DNA of 64,000 bases from Ralstonia sp. TCR112 (lineage in GTDB: Bacteria > Pseudomonadota > Gammaproteobacteria > Burkholderiales > Burkholderiaceae): the NCBI RefSeq assembly GCF_007997035.1, contig NZ_VOSS01000076.1, positions 1 to 64,000 of the forward strand, in the 5' to 3' direction. The translations under genes were made by a program, and so were the position numbers. Below the pieces are notes generated by a model, which searched no databases, was not told where the DNA came from, and saw nothing but the letters and a program-made list of their open reading frames with translations. Shown here piece after piece: positions 1-8,998 of the stretch. The first letter of the stretch is position 1. Every line of letters starts with the position of its first letter.

Positions 1-130
1 CAAGGGCGATCGGCAGGCTTGCGGCCTGGATCGGCGTCATGTCGGTGTAGCCAAGCTGCGCGAGGTTGGCCAGCACGGCAGGGGCGAGCGGCAGGGTGCT
101 GAAGGGCGCGGCGGTCGATTCGATGGTCAT
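1..130 (-). CDS. dbpA: ATP-dependent RNA helicase DbpA, 5' end only
   Basis: Reverse-strand translation from the ATG at 130 gives 43 residues before the window edge. They include FSTLPL, then LAQLGYTDMTPIQ and SLPIAL, which is the DEAD-box Q-motif region. The pattern FSTLPL...L..LGY..MTPIQ resembles DbpA, the helicase that acts on 23S rRNA hairpin 92 during 50S assembly. All catalytic motifs lie outside the window, so DbpA rather than another DEAD-box helicase is a similarity judgement. The next gene (145-330) lies 14 bp upstream on the same strand and may be cotranscribed. Confidence 0.8.
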   Translation of the reverse strand, partial: MTIESTAAPFSTLPLAPAVLANLAQLGYTDMTPIQAASLPIAL

Positions 131-144
131 GTCGTTGCGTTGGA

Positions 145-330
145 TCACTTGAGCGGCTTGCCTTCGATTTGCTTGTAGATGACCCGGCCGTCTTTGGTTT
201 CGACGCGTTTGAGATAGTTGCGTGCGCCGCATAGCGCACAGCGGAAGAGCGGCCCTTGGCCCTCGTCTTTGATGACGACGTCGGAAAGCTGCCACTGCGT
301 GCCGCAGCTCTGGTTGATGCAAGTGAACAC
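145..330 (-). CDS. small zinc-ribbon-like conserved protein
   Basis: This encodes 61 residues with two cysteine pairs, C-x4-C near residues 4-9 and C-x2-C (CALC) near residues 31-34, a likely zinc-ribbon knuckle. The C-terminal half is basic (LKRVETKDGR, YKQIEGKPLK). There is no signal peptide or membrane segment. It sits directly upstream of dbpA on the same strand, so a link to RNA metabolism is possible but is only suggested by position. Function unknown. Confidence 0.72.
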   Translation of the reverse strand: MFTCINQSCGTQWQLSDVVIKDEGQGPLFRCALCGARNYLKRVETKDGRVIYKQIEGKPLK

Positions 331-519
331 GGTTTTCTCTAAATGGAGGTGTCGTTGTGCCTCGGTGGCGAGGCAGGTGGATCGGGCCGCAAGTGCGCCG
401 ATGTCGATCTGAATGCAGGAAGTGAATGAGACGCTGGCGCCGGTTGTACCACGGAAACGCCCCGCCTTGGGGCAAGTAGCGGCTCCGTCTCATCTGAACG
501 GGATGTGGCAGGTCGATTT

Positions 520-1370
520 CTACTGCGCTGGCTTGCGGACGCCGCCCTGCGGGGCGGAAGCTGCGGCATAGAAGTTGTCGAGGCCTTCGATCTCGGCAGC
601 GGTCAGGCGGTGTGCAAAAGCGCGCATGACGCCGTCGTCGTCGTTGGCGCGCGTGCCGGAGCGAAACGCATTGAGCTGCGCAGCGACCATGCCTTTGGGC
701 TGCCCCGTCAGCGGTGGCAGGACCGGGCCGCCGCCACGCCCCGAAGCGCCGTGGCAGTCTGCGCAGGCGGGCAGGGCACGCCCGTTGTCGCCGGACCAAT
801 GCAAGCTCGCGGCGGCGCCATCCGTGGGCAACGCTGCGGTGCCCGGCCGCGCTTGCGCCGCGTAGTACCGCGCGACTGCTGTGATATCGCTGTCCGACAA
901 TTCCCGCGCGACCGGTTGCATGACGACGATTGCCGCGCGCCGCTGCGGTAATCGAGCAGTTGCTTGACGATGTACTCAGCCGGCAATCCCTCCAGCGCAG
1001 GAAACGGTTGCGGCGCCACCGACTTCGCCCCATGGCAGGTCGCGCATGCAGGCGGCACGGCGCCACTGCCCTGCGTGACAAGGATTCGCGCGCGCGCGGT
1101 GTCCTCTTGCGGCGCCTTTGCCAGCAGGGCGGACCATGCCGTCGGCTTGGGAATGAAATCGGTGGCGCGCCTGACCGCCGTGCCGGTTTCCGCCACGTTC
1201 CCTGGCGGCTTCGCATGGTTTTGCGCCTGGCTTGCCCCACGAAATGACGAGATGCCCCGATCCGACAACATGTCATAGAAGACCGCGCAGATCGGCAGCG
1301 CAATGCCGAGCAACGGCAGCAGCCATAAAACGACCGGCAGGCGGCGAGAGGGCGGGCGGTCTTCGGTCAT
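520..1370 (-). CDS. diheme cytochrome c of a membrane dehydrogenase (frameshifted in this sequence)
   Basis: The ATG at 1370 overlaps the stop of the flavoprotein gene (ATGA). The N-terminus MTEDRPPSRRLPVVLWLLPLLG is a membrane anchor. Two haem c sites follow: CATCH in the first frame and CADCH in the second. The frames change between about 920 and 940: after LLDYRSGAR the reading runs into nonsense, while the shifted frame continues as MQPVARELSD to the stop at 520. One base missing from a G run near 933 (plus-strand CC) would restore a single protein of about 282 residues. It would pass electrons from the FAD subunit to the respiratory chain. The family is clear; whether the break is real is not. 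Confidence 0.8.
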
Positions 1371-3133
1371 ACCAGCCCCTTCCCGGGGGACTTCAGATAG
1401 CGCGCGTTGATGGCGTCGGCAATCCAGTACGCCGTGGCGCCCACGGTACCGGTGGGGTTGTAGTTGGAGTTTTGCGGGAAGAGGCTGGCCCCGGTCACGA
1501 ACACGTTCGGCACATCCCAGCATTGCCCGAAGCGGTTGACGACACTGGTGGCCGGATCGTCGCCGATCGCGGCGCCGCCCGTGAGGTGCGTCGACTGATA
1601 GCTTGTCGCCGTGTACGGCCGCTTGCGTGGGCCAGGCTCGGTCGCCACAACACCTTGCATGGCCTTGCCGATCGCGTTCCCACGGTCGGTCAGAAAGGCT
1701 GACATGCGGATGTCGTTGTCAGGAAAGTCGTAGGTGATGCGCAGCAGCGGCAGGCCGTAGACGTCGCGGTACGTCGGGTCCAGGTCGAGATAGCCGCCGC
1801 GCGTCGGCATGGCCGAGCCGGTGATCGTGATCGACGCGGAATGGTTGTAATAGCGCTTCACGGCACGCTTCCAGGCGCTGCCCCACTGCGGGGTGCCGTG
1901 CGGGGTCGGGTGGTATCCGATGGGCGCGCCGCTCACCACCTGGATCTGGATGTAGCCGCCGCCGACGAAGCCATGCGGGCCGTGGTCGAAGTTGTCAGCG
2001 CTGAAGTCGTCGATCGTCACCGCCGCGGCACCGGCGCCCATGAAGGGGTTGAGCCACGTCTTCTCGTCGAAGAACAGGTTCACGCCGGACGTTGTCTGGT
2101 GCGTGTAATTGCGGCCCACCACGCCTTGGCCCGTGGCAGCGTCGTAAGGCTTGCCGATGCCGGACAGGAGCAGCAGCCGCACGTTCTGAACGCTGAACGC
2201 GCACAGCACCACCATCTCTGCGGGCTGGAAGAACTGCTGGCCTGTGGCGTCGACATAGGTCACGCCGCGCGCGTGCTTGCGCGCTTCGTCCAGCTCGACC
2301 TTCAGCACGTGGGCGTTCGTGCGTAGCTCAAACGTGTTGAGCTTGAGCGCCGCCGGCAGGACACAGATTTGCGGGGACGCCTTCGCAAAATGCTCGCAGC
2401 CGAAGTTGGAGCAAAAGCCGCAATACACGCACGCATTCATCGGCAGCCCCTCGGTGTTCACGTACGGGCGCGTGCACAGCGCAGAGGGCTGGATGTAGGG
2501 GTGGTATCCCAGTGATGCCGCAGCCGTGCCGAACAATGCCGATGCAAACGGCACCTTCATCGGCGGATTCGGATACGGCCGCGAGCGCCACGGCTCGAAG
2601 GGGTTGCCGCCCGGCTGCAACTGCCCCTTCAGGTTGCCGGCAAAACCCGACGCGCCGATCAGGTAGTCGAAGCGGTCGTAATACGGTTCCAGCTCGTCGT
2701 AGGTGAGGGGCCAGTCCTGGGCGGTGAGGTTGGCATCGAAGATGCGGTCGCCATAGCGCTGGCGATAGTGGCTGCGCAGCTTGAGGTCGGTCGGGTCGAA
2801 CCGGTAATAGGCGCCGGACCAGTGGTTGCCGGCACCGCCCAGATGCGTGGCCGGATAGGCGAACTGCCAGCGGCGCATCGGCAAGGCCACCTGGTCGCTG
2901 CGGTTGCGGAAGGTGAAGGTCTCGGTCGACGTGTCCTGGTGCAGCGCATGCCGGCGCGTGTATTTCAGTTCGTCGTGGATTGCCGGCGCCTGGAAGTCGG
3001 GCGACGGCCAGCGGGGCTGCCCACGCTCCATCACCACCACACGCGAGCCATGTGCCGCCAACTCCTTGCCGATGATGGCGCCGGTCCAGCCGCCGCCAAT
3101 GATTACGGCATCCACTGGGGGAAAGGTCTTCAT
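1367..3133 (-). CDS. GMC-family FAD dehydrogenase, gluconate 2-dehydrogenase-like large subunit
   Basis: A 588-residue flavoprotein starting MKTFPPVDAVIIGGGWTGA, with the GxGxxG dinucleotide-binding loop at about residues 12-17. A cysteine-rich stretch (NACVYCGFCSNFGCEHF) is typical of the membrane-bound alcohol/gluconate/sorbitol dehydrogenase branch. The C-terminal GASLFPQNSNYNPTGTVGA carries the conserved His/Asn active-site region of GMC oxidoreductases. Its start overlaps the stop of the subunit-3 gene and its stop overlaps the cytochrome start, so the three are translationally coupled. Likely periplasm-facing oxidation of a sugar acid or polyol; the substrate cannot be told from sequence. 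Confidence 0.88.
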   Translation of the reverse strand: MKTFPPVDAVIIGGGWTGAIIGKELAAHGSRVVVMERGQPRWPSPDFQAPAIHDELKYTRRHALHQDTSTETFTFRNRSDQVALPMRRWQFAYPATHLGGAGNHWSGAYYRFDPTDLKLRSHYRQRYGDRIFDANLTAQDWPLTYDELEPYYDRFDYLIGASGFAGNLKGQLQPGGNPFEPWRSRPYPNPPMKVPFASALFGTAAASLGYHPYIQPSALCTRPYVNTEGLPMNACVYCGFCSNFGCEHFAKASPQICVLPAALKLNTFELRTNAHVLKVELDEARKHARGVTYVDATGQQFFQPAEMVVLCAFSVQNVRLLLLSGIGKPYDAATGQGVVGRNYTHQTTSGVNLFFDEKTWLNPFMGAGAAAVTIDDFSADNFDHGPHGFVGGGYIQIQVVSGAPIGYHPTPHGTPQWGSAWKRAVKRYYNHSASITITGSAMPTRGGYLDLDPTYRDVYGLPLLRITYDFPDNDIRMSAFLTDRGNAIGKAMQGVVATEPGPRKRPYTATSYQSTHLTGGAAIGDDPATSVVNRFGQCWDVPNVFVTGASLFPQNSNYNPTGTVGATAYWIADAINARYLKSPGKGLV

Positions 3134-3999
3134 TCGCCGCCTCCGTTATCGGTGCCCGTGCGGCTGCGGCATACCTCGTTACTGGCAAGCGCGACGAAGG
3201 CAATCGGCTGCGCTTCTGAGCGCGGGGGCGCTGTCGCCATGTCGTGCGGGTGTGCGGTAGCGATCGAAACGGGCGCGCGCGTGTAGGGCTGGTTGTGTCG
3301 CTCGATGTCATTGGCAAAACTGGCCATTGCGCCCGGAAAACCGACCAGCTTCCAGCCCACCATGTCGCGGTTGCCGCCGTAGATGGGGTCGGAGAAATAG
3401 CCCTCGACAGCGCCGTCCAAGAGCGTCTGGAAGAACACCGCGCTCGGCACGGCGTCCATCTCAAGCTTGCCGGCTTCAGCCTCGCTGAGCACCGCGTCCT
3501 GTGTTGCTGTATCGAGCTGGGCGAATCGCTTTCCGCCATAACGGTTCGCGCAGGCACGGTCCAATGCCGCCAGCCCGAGGCGGTAGCATTCCGCCGGTGT
3601 AAGCGCCAGCTGATAGCCCTGTTCCGGTGTGCCTTGCTGGAACGGGCCATGGCGATAAAAGTTCGCGCCGCTGCCGAAACTGCCCGCCAGTTGTCGATCC
3701 AGAAAGACCGTGACACCGGCCTCTTTTGCGCCGGGCCCAAGTTCGTCTGCCGGAATCAGGCGCGCAACGATCGCATCGACCGCCGCTTTTTCGTCTGCAT
3801 TGAAGAAAAGACTCACAGGTTCAGTCGCCGCTGCGCCGGAGGTGGCGCTTGGCCCCGGCGTGGCAGTCATGCCCGGAAGGTGCTCGGATGTGCGTGCCGC
3901 TGGGCTTTGCGCGCCAGCGAATACGGTGGTCGAGGCGGGCAGCGTGATCCCCAGGGCCTTGAGCAAGCGGCGTCGGGCCGGTTTGAAGTCGTCGTGCAT
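3130..3999 (-). CDS. gluconate 2-dehydrogenase subunit 3 family protein (Tat-exported)
   Basis: A 289-residue protein starting at 3999 with GGAG upstream. The N-terminus ARRRLLKALGITLP is a twin-arginine-like export signal. The middle (ADEKAAVDAIVARLIPADELGPGAKEAGV, with VFLDRQL and FYRHGPF further on) matches the small subunit of three-component membrane dehydrogenases, which escorts the FAD subunit through the Tat pathway. It is first in the operon with the GMC protein and cytochrome. The longer frame running up to 5169 lies antisense to the PHA synthase gene and is not the true start. Confidence 0.85.
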   Translation of the reverse strand: MHDDFKPARRRLLKALGITLPASTTVFAGAQSPAARTSEHLPGMTATPGPSATSGAAATEPVSLFFNADEKAAVDAIVARLIPADELGPGAKEAGVTVFLDRQLAGSFGSGANFYRHGPFQQGTPEQGYQLALTPAECYRLGLAALDRACANRYGGKRFAQLDTATQDAVLSEAEAGKLEMDAVPSAVFFQTLLDGAVEGYFSDPIYGGNRDMVGWKLVGFPGAMASFANDIERHNQPYTRAPVSIATAHPHDMATAPPRSEAQPIAFVALASNEVCRSRTGTDNGGGE

Positions 4000-4148
4000 A
4001 TCGGGCTCCGTCTTCGGGGATGTTGACGATGGCGGCTCAGCGCGAAACAAAACGCTGAAAGACGACCGGGCAGCAAGAATCGTGACTGCGAACGGATACC
4101 GATGGCATGTCGGCTGCTTCAAACACCGGCACGCACCGGAGGCCGAGC

Positions 4149-4481
4149 ATGGACGACGTACGGAAAGTGCAGAAGAGGGCAGCGGCTGGCTTGCTCGTTT
4201 TGCTGGGATGGGGAAGTGGGCTTTCGTTCGCGCAGCCCGGGAAGATGGACTCTGCGCGGCCAGCTTCCGCAGCGGCGGCTCCACCTCAGGCGACAAAAAA
4301 ATCCCTGCCCCGGCATCCCAATACAGTGCCGGCGTCCGCGCCCAAAGCATCCGGCCCCGAGGGCGCCGGCACCTCGGCCGGATCGCGTGGATCCGGCGGT
4401 AGCGACGGTTTGGCAGGAACGGGCGCGGCCGCGGGGTCGGGCGGATCCGCGGATATGCGAGGTGAGCCGACGCATCGGTAG
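4149..4481 (+). CDS. small secreted low-complexity protein (hypothetical)
   Basis: From the ATG at 4149 the product begins MDDVRKVQKRAAAGLLVLLG and continues to SFAQ, a plausible signal peptide. It is followed by an Ala/Pro/Gly/Ser-rich stretch with no recognisable domain (about 110 residues in total). An alternative start at 4107 adds 14 residues. It lies in the gap between the divergent dehydrogenase operon and the PHA synthase operon. The signal-like N-terminus is the only positive evidence, so this may not be a gene. Confidence 0.4.
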   Translation: MDDVRKVQKRAAAGLLVLLGWGSGLSFAQPGKMDSARPASAAAAPPQATKKSLPRHPNTVPASAPKASGPEGAGTSAGSRGSGGSDGLAGTGAAAGSGGSADMRGEPTHR

Positions 4482-4587
4482 ACGACAAGGTTGCCCCGGG
4501 GGCGCGCGGTAGTGACCTGCTGCCCGGATTTCCACCCCCAGATGTCGTTTCTGTGACTCCACCTAGAGTCCGCCCTCTTGTCCCGGT

Positions 4588-4601
4588 TTGAGGTGCATCA
4601 A
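4588..4601 (+). promoter_or_regulatory. FNR-type site upstream of the PHA synthase operon
   Basis: TTGAG-GTGC-ATCAA matches 9 of the 10 half-site bases of TTGAT-N4-ATCAA. A TCTAAT element at 4624-4629 is centred 32 bp downstream of the site centre, which fits a class II FNR promoter with transcription starting near 4636. That start favours ATG 4666 over TTG 4633 for phaC. Confidence 0.65.
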
Positions 4602-4665
4602 GTCCGGGCGGTAGCCCCTGGCATCTAATGGATTGCATATTTCGCAATCGTTTGACGCCCCGACC

Positions 4666-6414
4666 ATGCGCACCGCCCCCGTGCCGTCTTCGTTGACTGC
4701 TGAGCAGATCGACCAACCGTTTCACGCTGCGCTTGCCCGCGCCTCCAATTCGCTGTCGCTTGCATCGATGCAACTGGCGCTGCTCGACTGGGCGCTGCAT
4801 CTGGCCGTCTCTCCCGGCAAGCAGCTGGATCTGTACCGCTTGGCGCTGACGCAGGCCCAACAACTCGAGGGTTACATCCGGAACTGCATGGCGTCCGGCC
4901 CCCAGAACGCGTGTCTTTGCGTCCAGCCGCCGGCCCGCGACCGTCGTTTCTCTGCCGACGAGTGGCGCTTGTGGCCGTTCAACGTGCTGCATCAGGCCTT
5001 CCTCTTGACAGAACAATGGTGGGAGGCGGCGACGCGCGGCGTGTGGGGAGTCGCCAAACATCATGAGGACGTGGTCGCCTTTGCTGCGCGTCAGTGGCTC
5101 GACATGATGTCGCCGGGCAACCAATTGGCAACCAACCCGATTGTCCTGCGCCGGACCTTTGAACAGCACGGCACCAATCTCGTGCGCGGCGCGCTCAATG
5201 CGCTTGACGACCTGGAGCGCTCCTTGAGCGGCGCGCCCGCTGCCGGTACCGAACGCTTTATGGTGGGCCGCGACGTGGCCATCACGCCCGGCAAGGTGGT
5301 CCTGCGCAATCGGCTGATCGAGCTGATCCAGTACGCACCGGCCACGGGCAAGGTCCAGGCCGAGCCCATCCTGATCGTGCCGGCCTGGATCATGAAGTAC
5401 TACATCCTGGACCTGTCGCCGCAGAACTCACTGATCCGCTATCTGGTCGAGCAGGGCCATACCGTGTTCTGCATCTCCTGGAAGAACCCTGACGAGGCGG
5501 ATCGCGACCTCGACATGGATGACTACCTGAAGCTCGGCGTCTTTGCCGCGCTCGATGCCGTCAATGCCATCGTGCCGGGCCAGCGCGTACATGCGACCGG
5601 CTACTGCCTTGGGGGCACGCTATTGGCGATTGCCGCCGCTGCCATGGCACGCGATGGCGATGCGCGGCTGGCCTCCATGACGCTGTTTGCCGCCCAGACC
5701 GATTTTTGTGAACCGGGCGAACTGGGCCTGTTCATCGACGAGGCCCAGGTCAGCCTGCTTGAAGCACAGATGGAGCAGACCGGCTATCTGCGTGCCAGCC
5801 AGATGGCCGGGGCCTTCCAGATGCTGCGCTCGTACGACTTGTTGTGGTCGCGCCTGGTGGGCGAATACCTGCTGGGAGACCGCGCGCCCATGAACGACCT
5901 GATGGCCTGGAACGCCGATGCCACGCGCATGCCCGCGCGCATGCACAGCCAGTACCTGCGGCACCTGTTTCTGAACGACGACCTGAGCGAGGGCCGCTAC
6001 CCCGTCAACGGCAAGCCGGTGGCGCTCAACGATATCGATTTGCCCATCTTCGTGGTGGGCACGCTGACCGACCACGTGGCGCCCTGGCGCTCCGTCTACA
6101 AGCTGCATCACCTGACCGAGGCTGAGCTGACGTTCGTGTTGACCAGCGGCGGCCATAACGCCGGCATCGTGAGCCCGCCCGTCAACTCGCATCGGCGTTT
6201 CCAGATGCAGACACGCCATGCAGGCGAGACATCGGCGGCGCCGGATGATTGGCTGGCCTCGGCACCCGCCACAGACGGCTCTTGGTGGCCGGCGTGGCAT
6301 GCATGGCTCGTTGAACATGCCTCGGGCTCCGCAGTGGTGAAGCCGCCGAAGATGGGCGTTCCAGGATTCCCGCCATTGGCCGATGCGCCCGGCACCTACG
6401 TGCTGGAGAAATAG
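4666..6414 (+). CDS. phaC: class I-like PHA synthase (polyhydroxyalkanoate polymerase)
   Basis: About 582 residues, the usual class I length. The lipase-like box GYCLGG contains the nucleophilic Cys (about residue 314). The other catalytic residues are the Asp in VVGTLTDHVAPW and the His in LTSGGHNAG. The enzyme polymerises hydroxyacyl-CoA at the PHA granule surface. An in-frame TTG at 4633 would lie at or before the predicted FNR-dependent transcription start, so I use ATG 4666; no strong ribosome site is seen for either. The next gene begins immediately after its stop. Sharing an operon with an efflux system, a phasin and acyl-phosphate enzymes is unlike the usual phaCAB locus and suggests an accessory synthase for low oxygen. 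Confidence 0.9.
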   Translation: MRTAPVPSSLTAEQIDQPFHAALARASNSLSLASMQLALLDWALHLAVSPGKQLDLYRLALTQAQQLEGYIRNCMASGPQNACLCVQPPARDRRFSADEWRLWPFNVLHQAFLLTEQWWEAATRGVWGVAKHHEDVVAFAARQWLDMMSPGNQLATNPIVLRRTFEQHGTNLVRGALNALDDLERSLSGAPAAGTERFMVGRDVAITPGKVVLRNRLIELIQYAPATGKVQAEPILIVPAWIMKYYILDLSPQNSLIRYLVEQGHTVFCISWKNPDEADRDLDMDDYLKLGVFAALDAVNAIVPGQRVHATGYCLGGTLLAIAAAAMARDGDARLASMTLFAAQTDFCEPGELGLFIDEAQVSLLEAQMEQTGYLRASQMAGAFQMLRSYDLLWSRLVGEYLLGDRAPMNDLMAWNADATRMPARMHSQYLRHLFLNDDLSEGRYPVNGKPVALNDIDLPIFVVGTLTDHVAPWRSVYKLHHLTEAELTFVLTSGGHNAGIVSPPVNSHRRFQMQTRHAGETSAAPDDWLASAPATDGSWWPAWHAWLVEHASGSAVVKPPKMGVPGFPPLADAPGTYVLEK

Positions 6415-7929
6415 ATGCGTGTGGAGAAACAACGCCGGCAGCATGGCAGCTACGCAGGCACCCGCGCCGCCGCGATGGCCGCCGCCGCTGTGCTGGCCCT
6501 GTCGGCCTGCATCTCGATGGCGCCGCCTTACGAGGCGCCCGCGTTGCCTGTGGCCCAGCACTACGACACCGACGACGGCACGGACGGCCTGTCCGCCGCC
6601 GCCACCGGCTGGCAGGCGTACTTTACGGACACGCGCCTGCAGGCGTTGATTGCGCAAGCGCTGGAGAACAACCGTGACTTGCGCACTGCCGTGCTGCGCG
6701 TGGAAGAGGCGCGTGCCGCGTTTGGCATCCAGCGCTCGGAGTCTTTTCCGCACCTTGACGCGCAGGCCGGCGTTAGCCGCCTGAGCATTCCGGCGGACGT
6801 CAGCCCATTCGGCATGCCCATGCGTGTCACCCAGTACCAGGTGGGGGCCGGTGTCTCCAGCTGGGAGATCGATTTCTGGGGGCGCGTGCGCAACCTCAAC
6901 GACGCCGCTCTGGAAAGCTACGTAGCGTCCGACGCAGCGCGCCGCGCAGTCGCGCTTGGGTTGATCGCACAGGTGGCCGACAGCTATCTGGTCATGCGCG
7001 AACTGGACGAGCGCATCGCGCTGGCGCAGCAGACCGTCGACAGCCGCACCGAGACACTGCGCATCTTCTCGCGCCGGGTGGCAGTCGGGGCGACTTCACG
7101 ATTGAACCAAACGCAGGTCGAGACCCTGCTGACCCAGGCGCAGGCGCTGCTGACGCAACTGCGGCAGGCGCGCGACGTTCAGGCGCACGGCCTGGCCGTG
7201 CTTGTCGGCAAGCCCATTGACTTGCCACCGGTTGCCGAGCCGCTTGACGAGCGCCACATGCTGGCCGAGCTGCGCGCCGGTCTGCCTTCCGATCTCCTGA
7301 CGCAGCGCCCGGACATTGCAGCTGCGGAGCACCGGCTGCGGGCCGCGCACGCCAGCATCGGTGCGGCACGGGCGGCGTTCTTTCCGCGCGTGGCGCTGAC
7401 GGGCGCTTACGGCACCGTCGGCCCAGAACTGGGCAATCTGTTTGCACCCGGCACACGCGCCTGGATGTTTGCGCCGAGCATCAGCCTGCCGCTGTTTGAA
7501 GGCGGGAAGCTGCGCAGCAACCTCGACCTGGCAGAAGCCCGCCGGGACCTTGCCGTGGCGGCCTACGAAAAGACCGTGCAAGGCGCATTCCGCGACGTGT
7601 CCGACGCGCTGTCGGCACGCAGGTGGCTGGCCGAACAGCTCGACATTGCACAGGCCGCATTGGCCGCGCAGACCGAACGGGCGCGGCTGTCGCAACTGCG
7701 TTTCGACGCTGGAGCATCGACGTTCCTGGAGGTGCTCGACGCCCAGCGCGATCTGCTGGCCGCGCAGCAGCAACTGGTGCAAATGCGTCGCGCGCTTCTC
7801 TCGAGCCGCGTTGGCCTGTATGCGGCACTGGGCGGCGGCACGCAGGCCGTCGAATCCGCAACCGATCCGCAACCCCATCCTCTGAGCCTGACGCCGGCAC
7901 CGCGCGTATCGGGCCGAACAACACCATGA
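6415..7929 (+). CDS. NodT-family outer-membrane efflux lipoprotein
   Basis: A 504-residue protein with a type II signal and lipobox ending LALSAC near residue 28. Two repeats of the TolC-type outer-membrane efflux fold follow, each with long coiled-coil helices (for example EARRDLAVAAYEKTVQGAFR). It would form the outer-membrane exit duct for the HlyD/ABC system encoded next. Its ATG directly abuts the phaC stop and its own stop overlaps the next start (ATGA), so it is translationally coupled on both sides. Confidence 0.9.
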   Translation: MRVEKQRRQHGSYAGTRAAAMAAAAVLALSACISMAPPYEAPALPVAQHYDTDDGTDGLSAAATGWQAYFTDTRLQALIAQALENNRDLRTAVLRVEEARAAFGIQRSESFPHLDAQAGVSRLSIPADVSPFGMPMRVTQYQVGAGVSSWEIDFWGRVRNLNDAALESYVASDAARRAVALGLIAQVADSYLVMRELDERIALAQQTVDSRTETLRIFSRRVAVGATSRLNQTQVETLLTQAQALLTQLRQARDVQAHGLAVLVGKPIDLPPVAEPLDERHMLAELRAGLPSDLLTQRPDIAAAEHRLRAAHASIGAARAAFFPRVALTGAYGTVGPELGNLFAPGTRAWMFAPSISLPLFEGGKLRSNLDLAEARRDLAVAAYEKTVQGAFRDVSDALSARRWLAEQLDIAQAALAAQTERARLSQLRFDAGASTFLEVLDAQRDLLAAQQQLVQMRRALLSSRVGLYAALGGGTQAVESATDPQPHPLSLTPAPRVSGRTTP

Positions 7930-8998
7930 CGACGACTCCCCAACAACGATGGATTGCGCTGCTGGCGGCCGCCCTGGTGGCAGCCGGAGCGGCGTTCGCG
8001 TGGAAGACGCTTCGGCAAGAAGGTCCCGGCAAGGGCTTTGTGAGCGGCAACGGCCGCATCGAAGCCACCGAAATCGACGTGGCAACCAAGCTCCCCGGCC
8101 GCGTGCAGGACATCCTGGTGGACGAGGGCGACTTCGTGACGGCAGGGCAGCCGCTTGCGCACATGCAAGTGCAGACGCTGGAAGCGCAGCGCGACGAGGC
8201 TCTGGCGCGGCAGCAGCAATCGGTCTCTGCCGTGGCGAGCGCACAGGCGCAGGTGGCCGTGCGAGAAGCCGATAGGCAAGCGGCTCTCGCGCAAATTGCT
8301 CTGCGTGAGAGCGACCTCGATGCCGCGCAGCGCCGCCTGGCGCGCTCCGAGACGCTGTCGCACGAAGGGGCATCGTCAATGCAGGAGCTGGACGACGACC
8401 GCGCCCGCGTGCGCAGCGCCAAGGCCGCGCTGGTGGCGGCCCGCGCGCAAGCCGAGGCGGCGCAGGCAGCCGTATTGGCTGCGCGTACACAGGTGGCCGG
8501 CGCCGGTGCCACCGTCAAGGCGGCAGACGCCACCGTACTGCGCATCAAGGCCGATATCGACGACAGCGCCCTGACGCGCCGCGCGACGCCCGCGTGCAAT
8601 ACCGCATCGCCCAGCCCGGCGAGGTACTGGCCGGCGGCGGGCGACTGCTCAATCTCGTCGATCTGTCCGACGTCTACATGACCTTCTTCGTGCCGGAGAC
8701 CGACGCGGGCCGCATCGCCATGGGCAGCGAGGTGCGTATCGTGCTCGACGCAGCGCCGCAATACGTGATTCCGGCGCGCGTGTCGTTTGTCGCCAGCACC
8801 GCGCAATTCACGCCCAAGACCGTGGAAACGGCCAGCGAGCGCCAGAAGCTGATGTTCCGCGTCAAGGCGCAGATCGATCGCGATCTGCTGCGCAAGCACC
8901 TGAAGCTGGTGAAGACCGGCTTGCCCGGCGTGGCGTGGCTGAAGCTCGACGCGCAAGCCGAATGGCCGGCCAGCCTGGCGATCAAGGTTCCGCAGTGA
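7926..8998 (+). CDS. HlyD-family periplasmic adaptor, YhiI-like (frameshifted in this sequence)
   Basis: The N-terminal anchor ([18 protein letters not shown]) is followed by the biotinyl-lipoyl-like hairpin [20 protein letters not shown], a coiled coil and a beta-barrel. The frame breaks at about 8576 after [11 protein letters not shown]. The shifted frame resumes at once with [16 protein letters not shown] and runs to the stop at 8998. Adding one G to GACG at 8573-8576 gives a continuous reading, [15 protein letters not shown]. The rbbA-type gene starts at an overlapping GTGA. In E. coli the yhiI-rbbA-yhhJ operon has the same order. The substrate is unknown. Confidence 0.83.

Noticed and set aside
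4000-5169. Long minus-strand extension of the subunit-3 reading frame
   Set aside because: It lies opposite the PHA synthase gene and shows no family match; the Tat-signal start at 3999 with GGAG is convincing.
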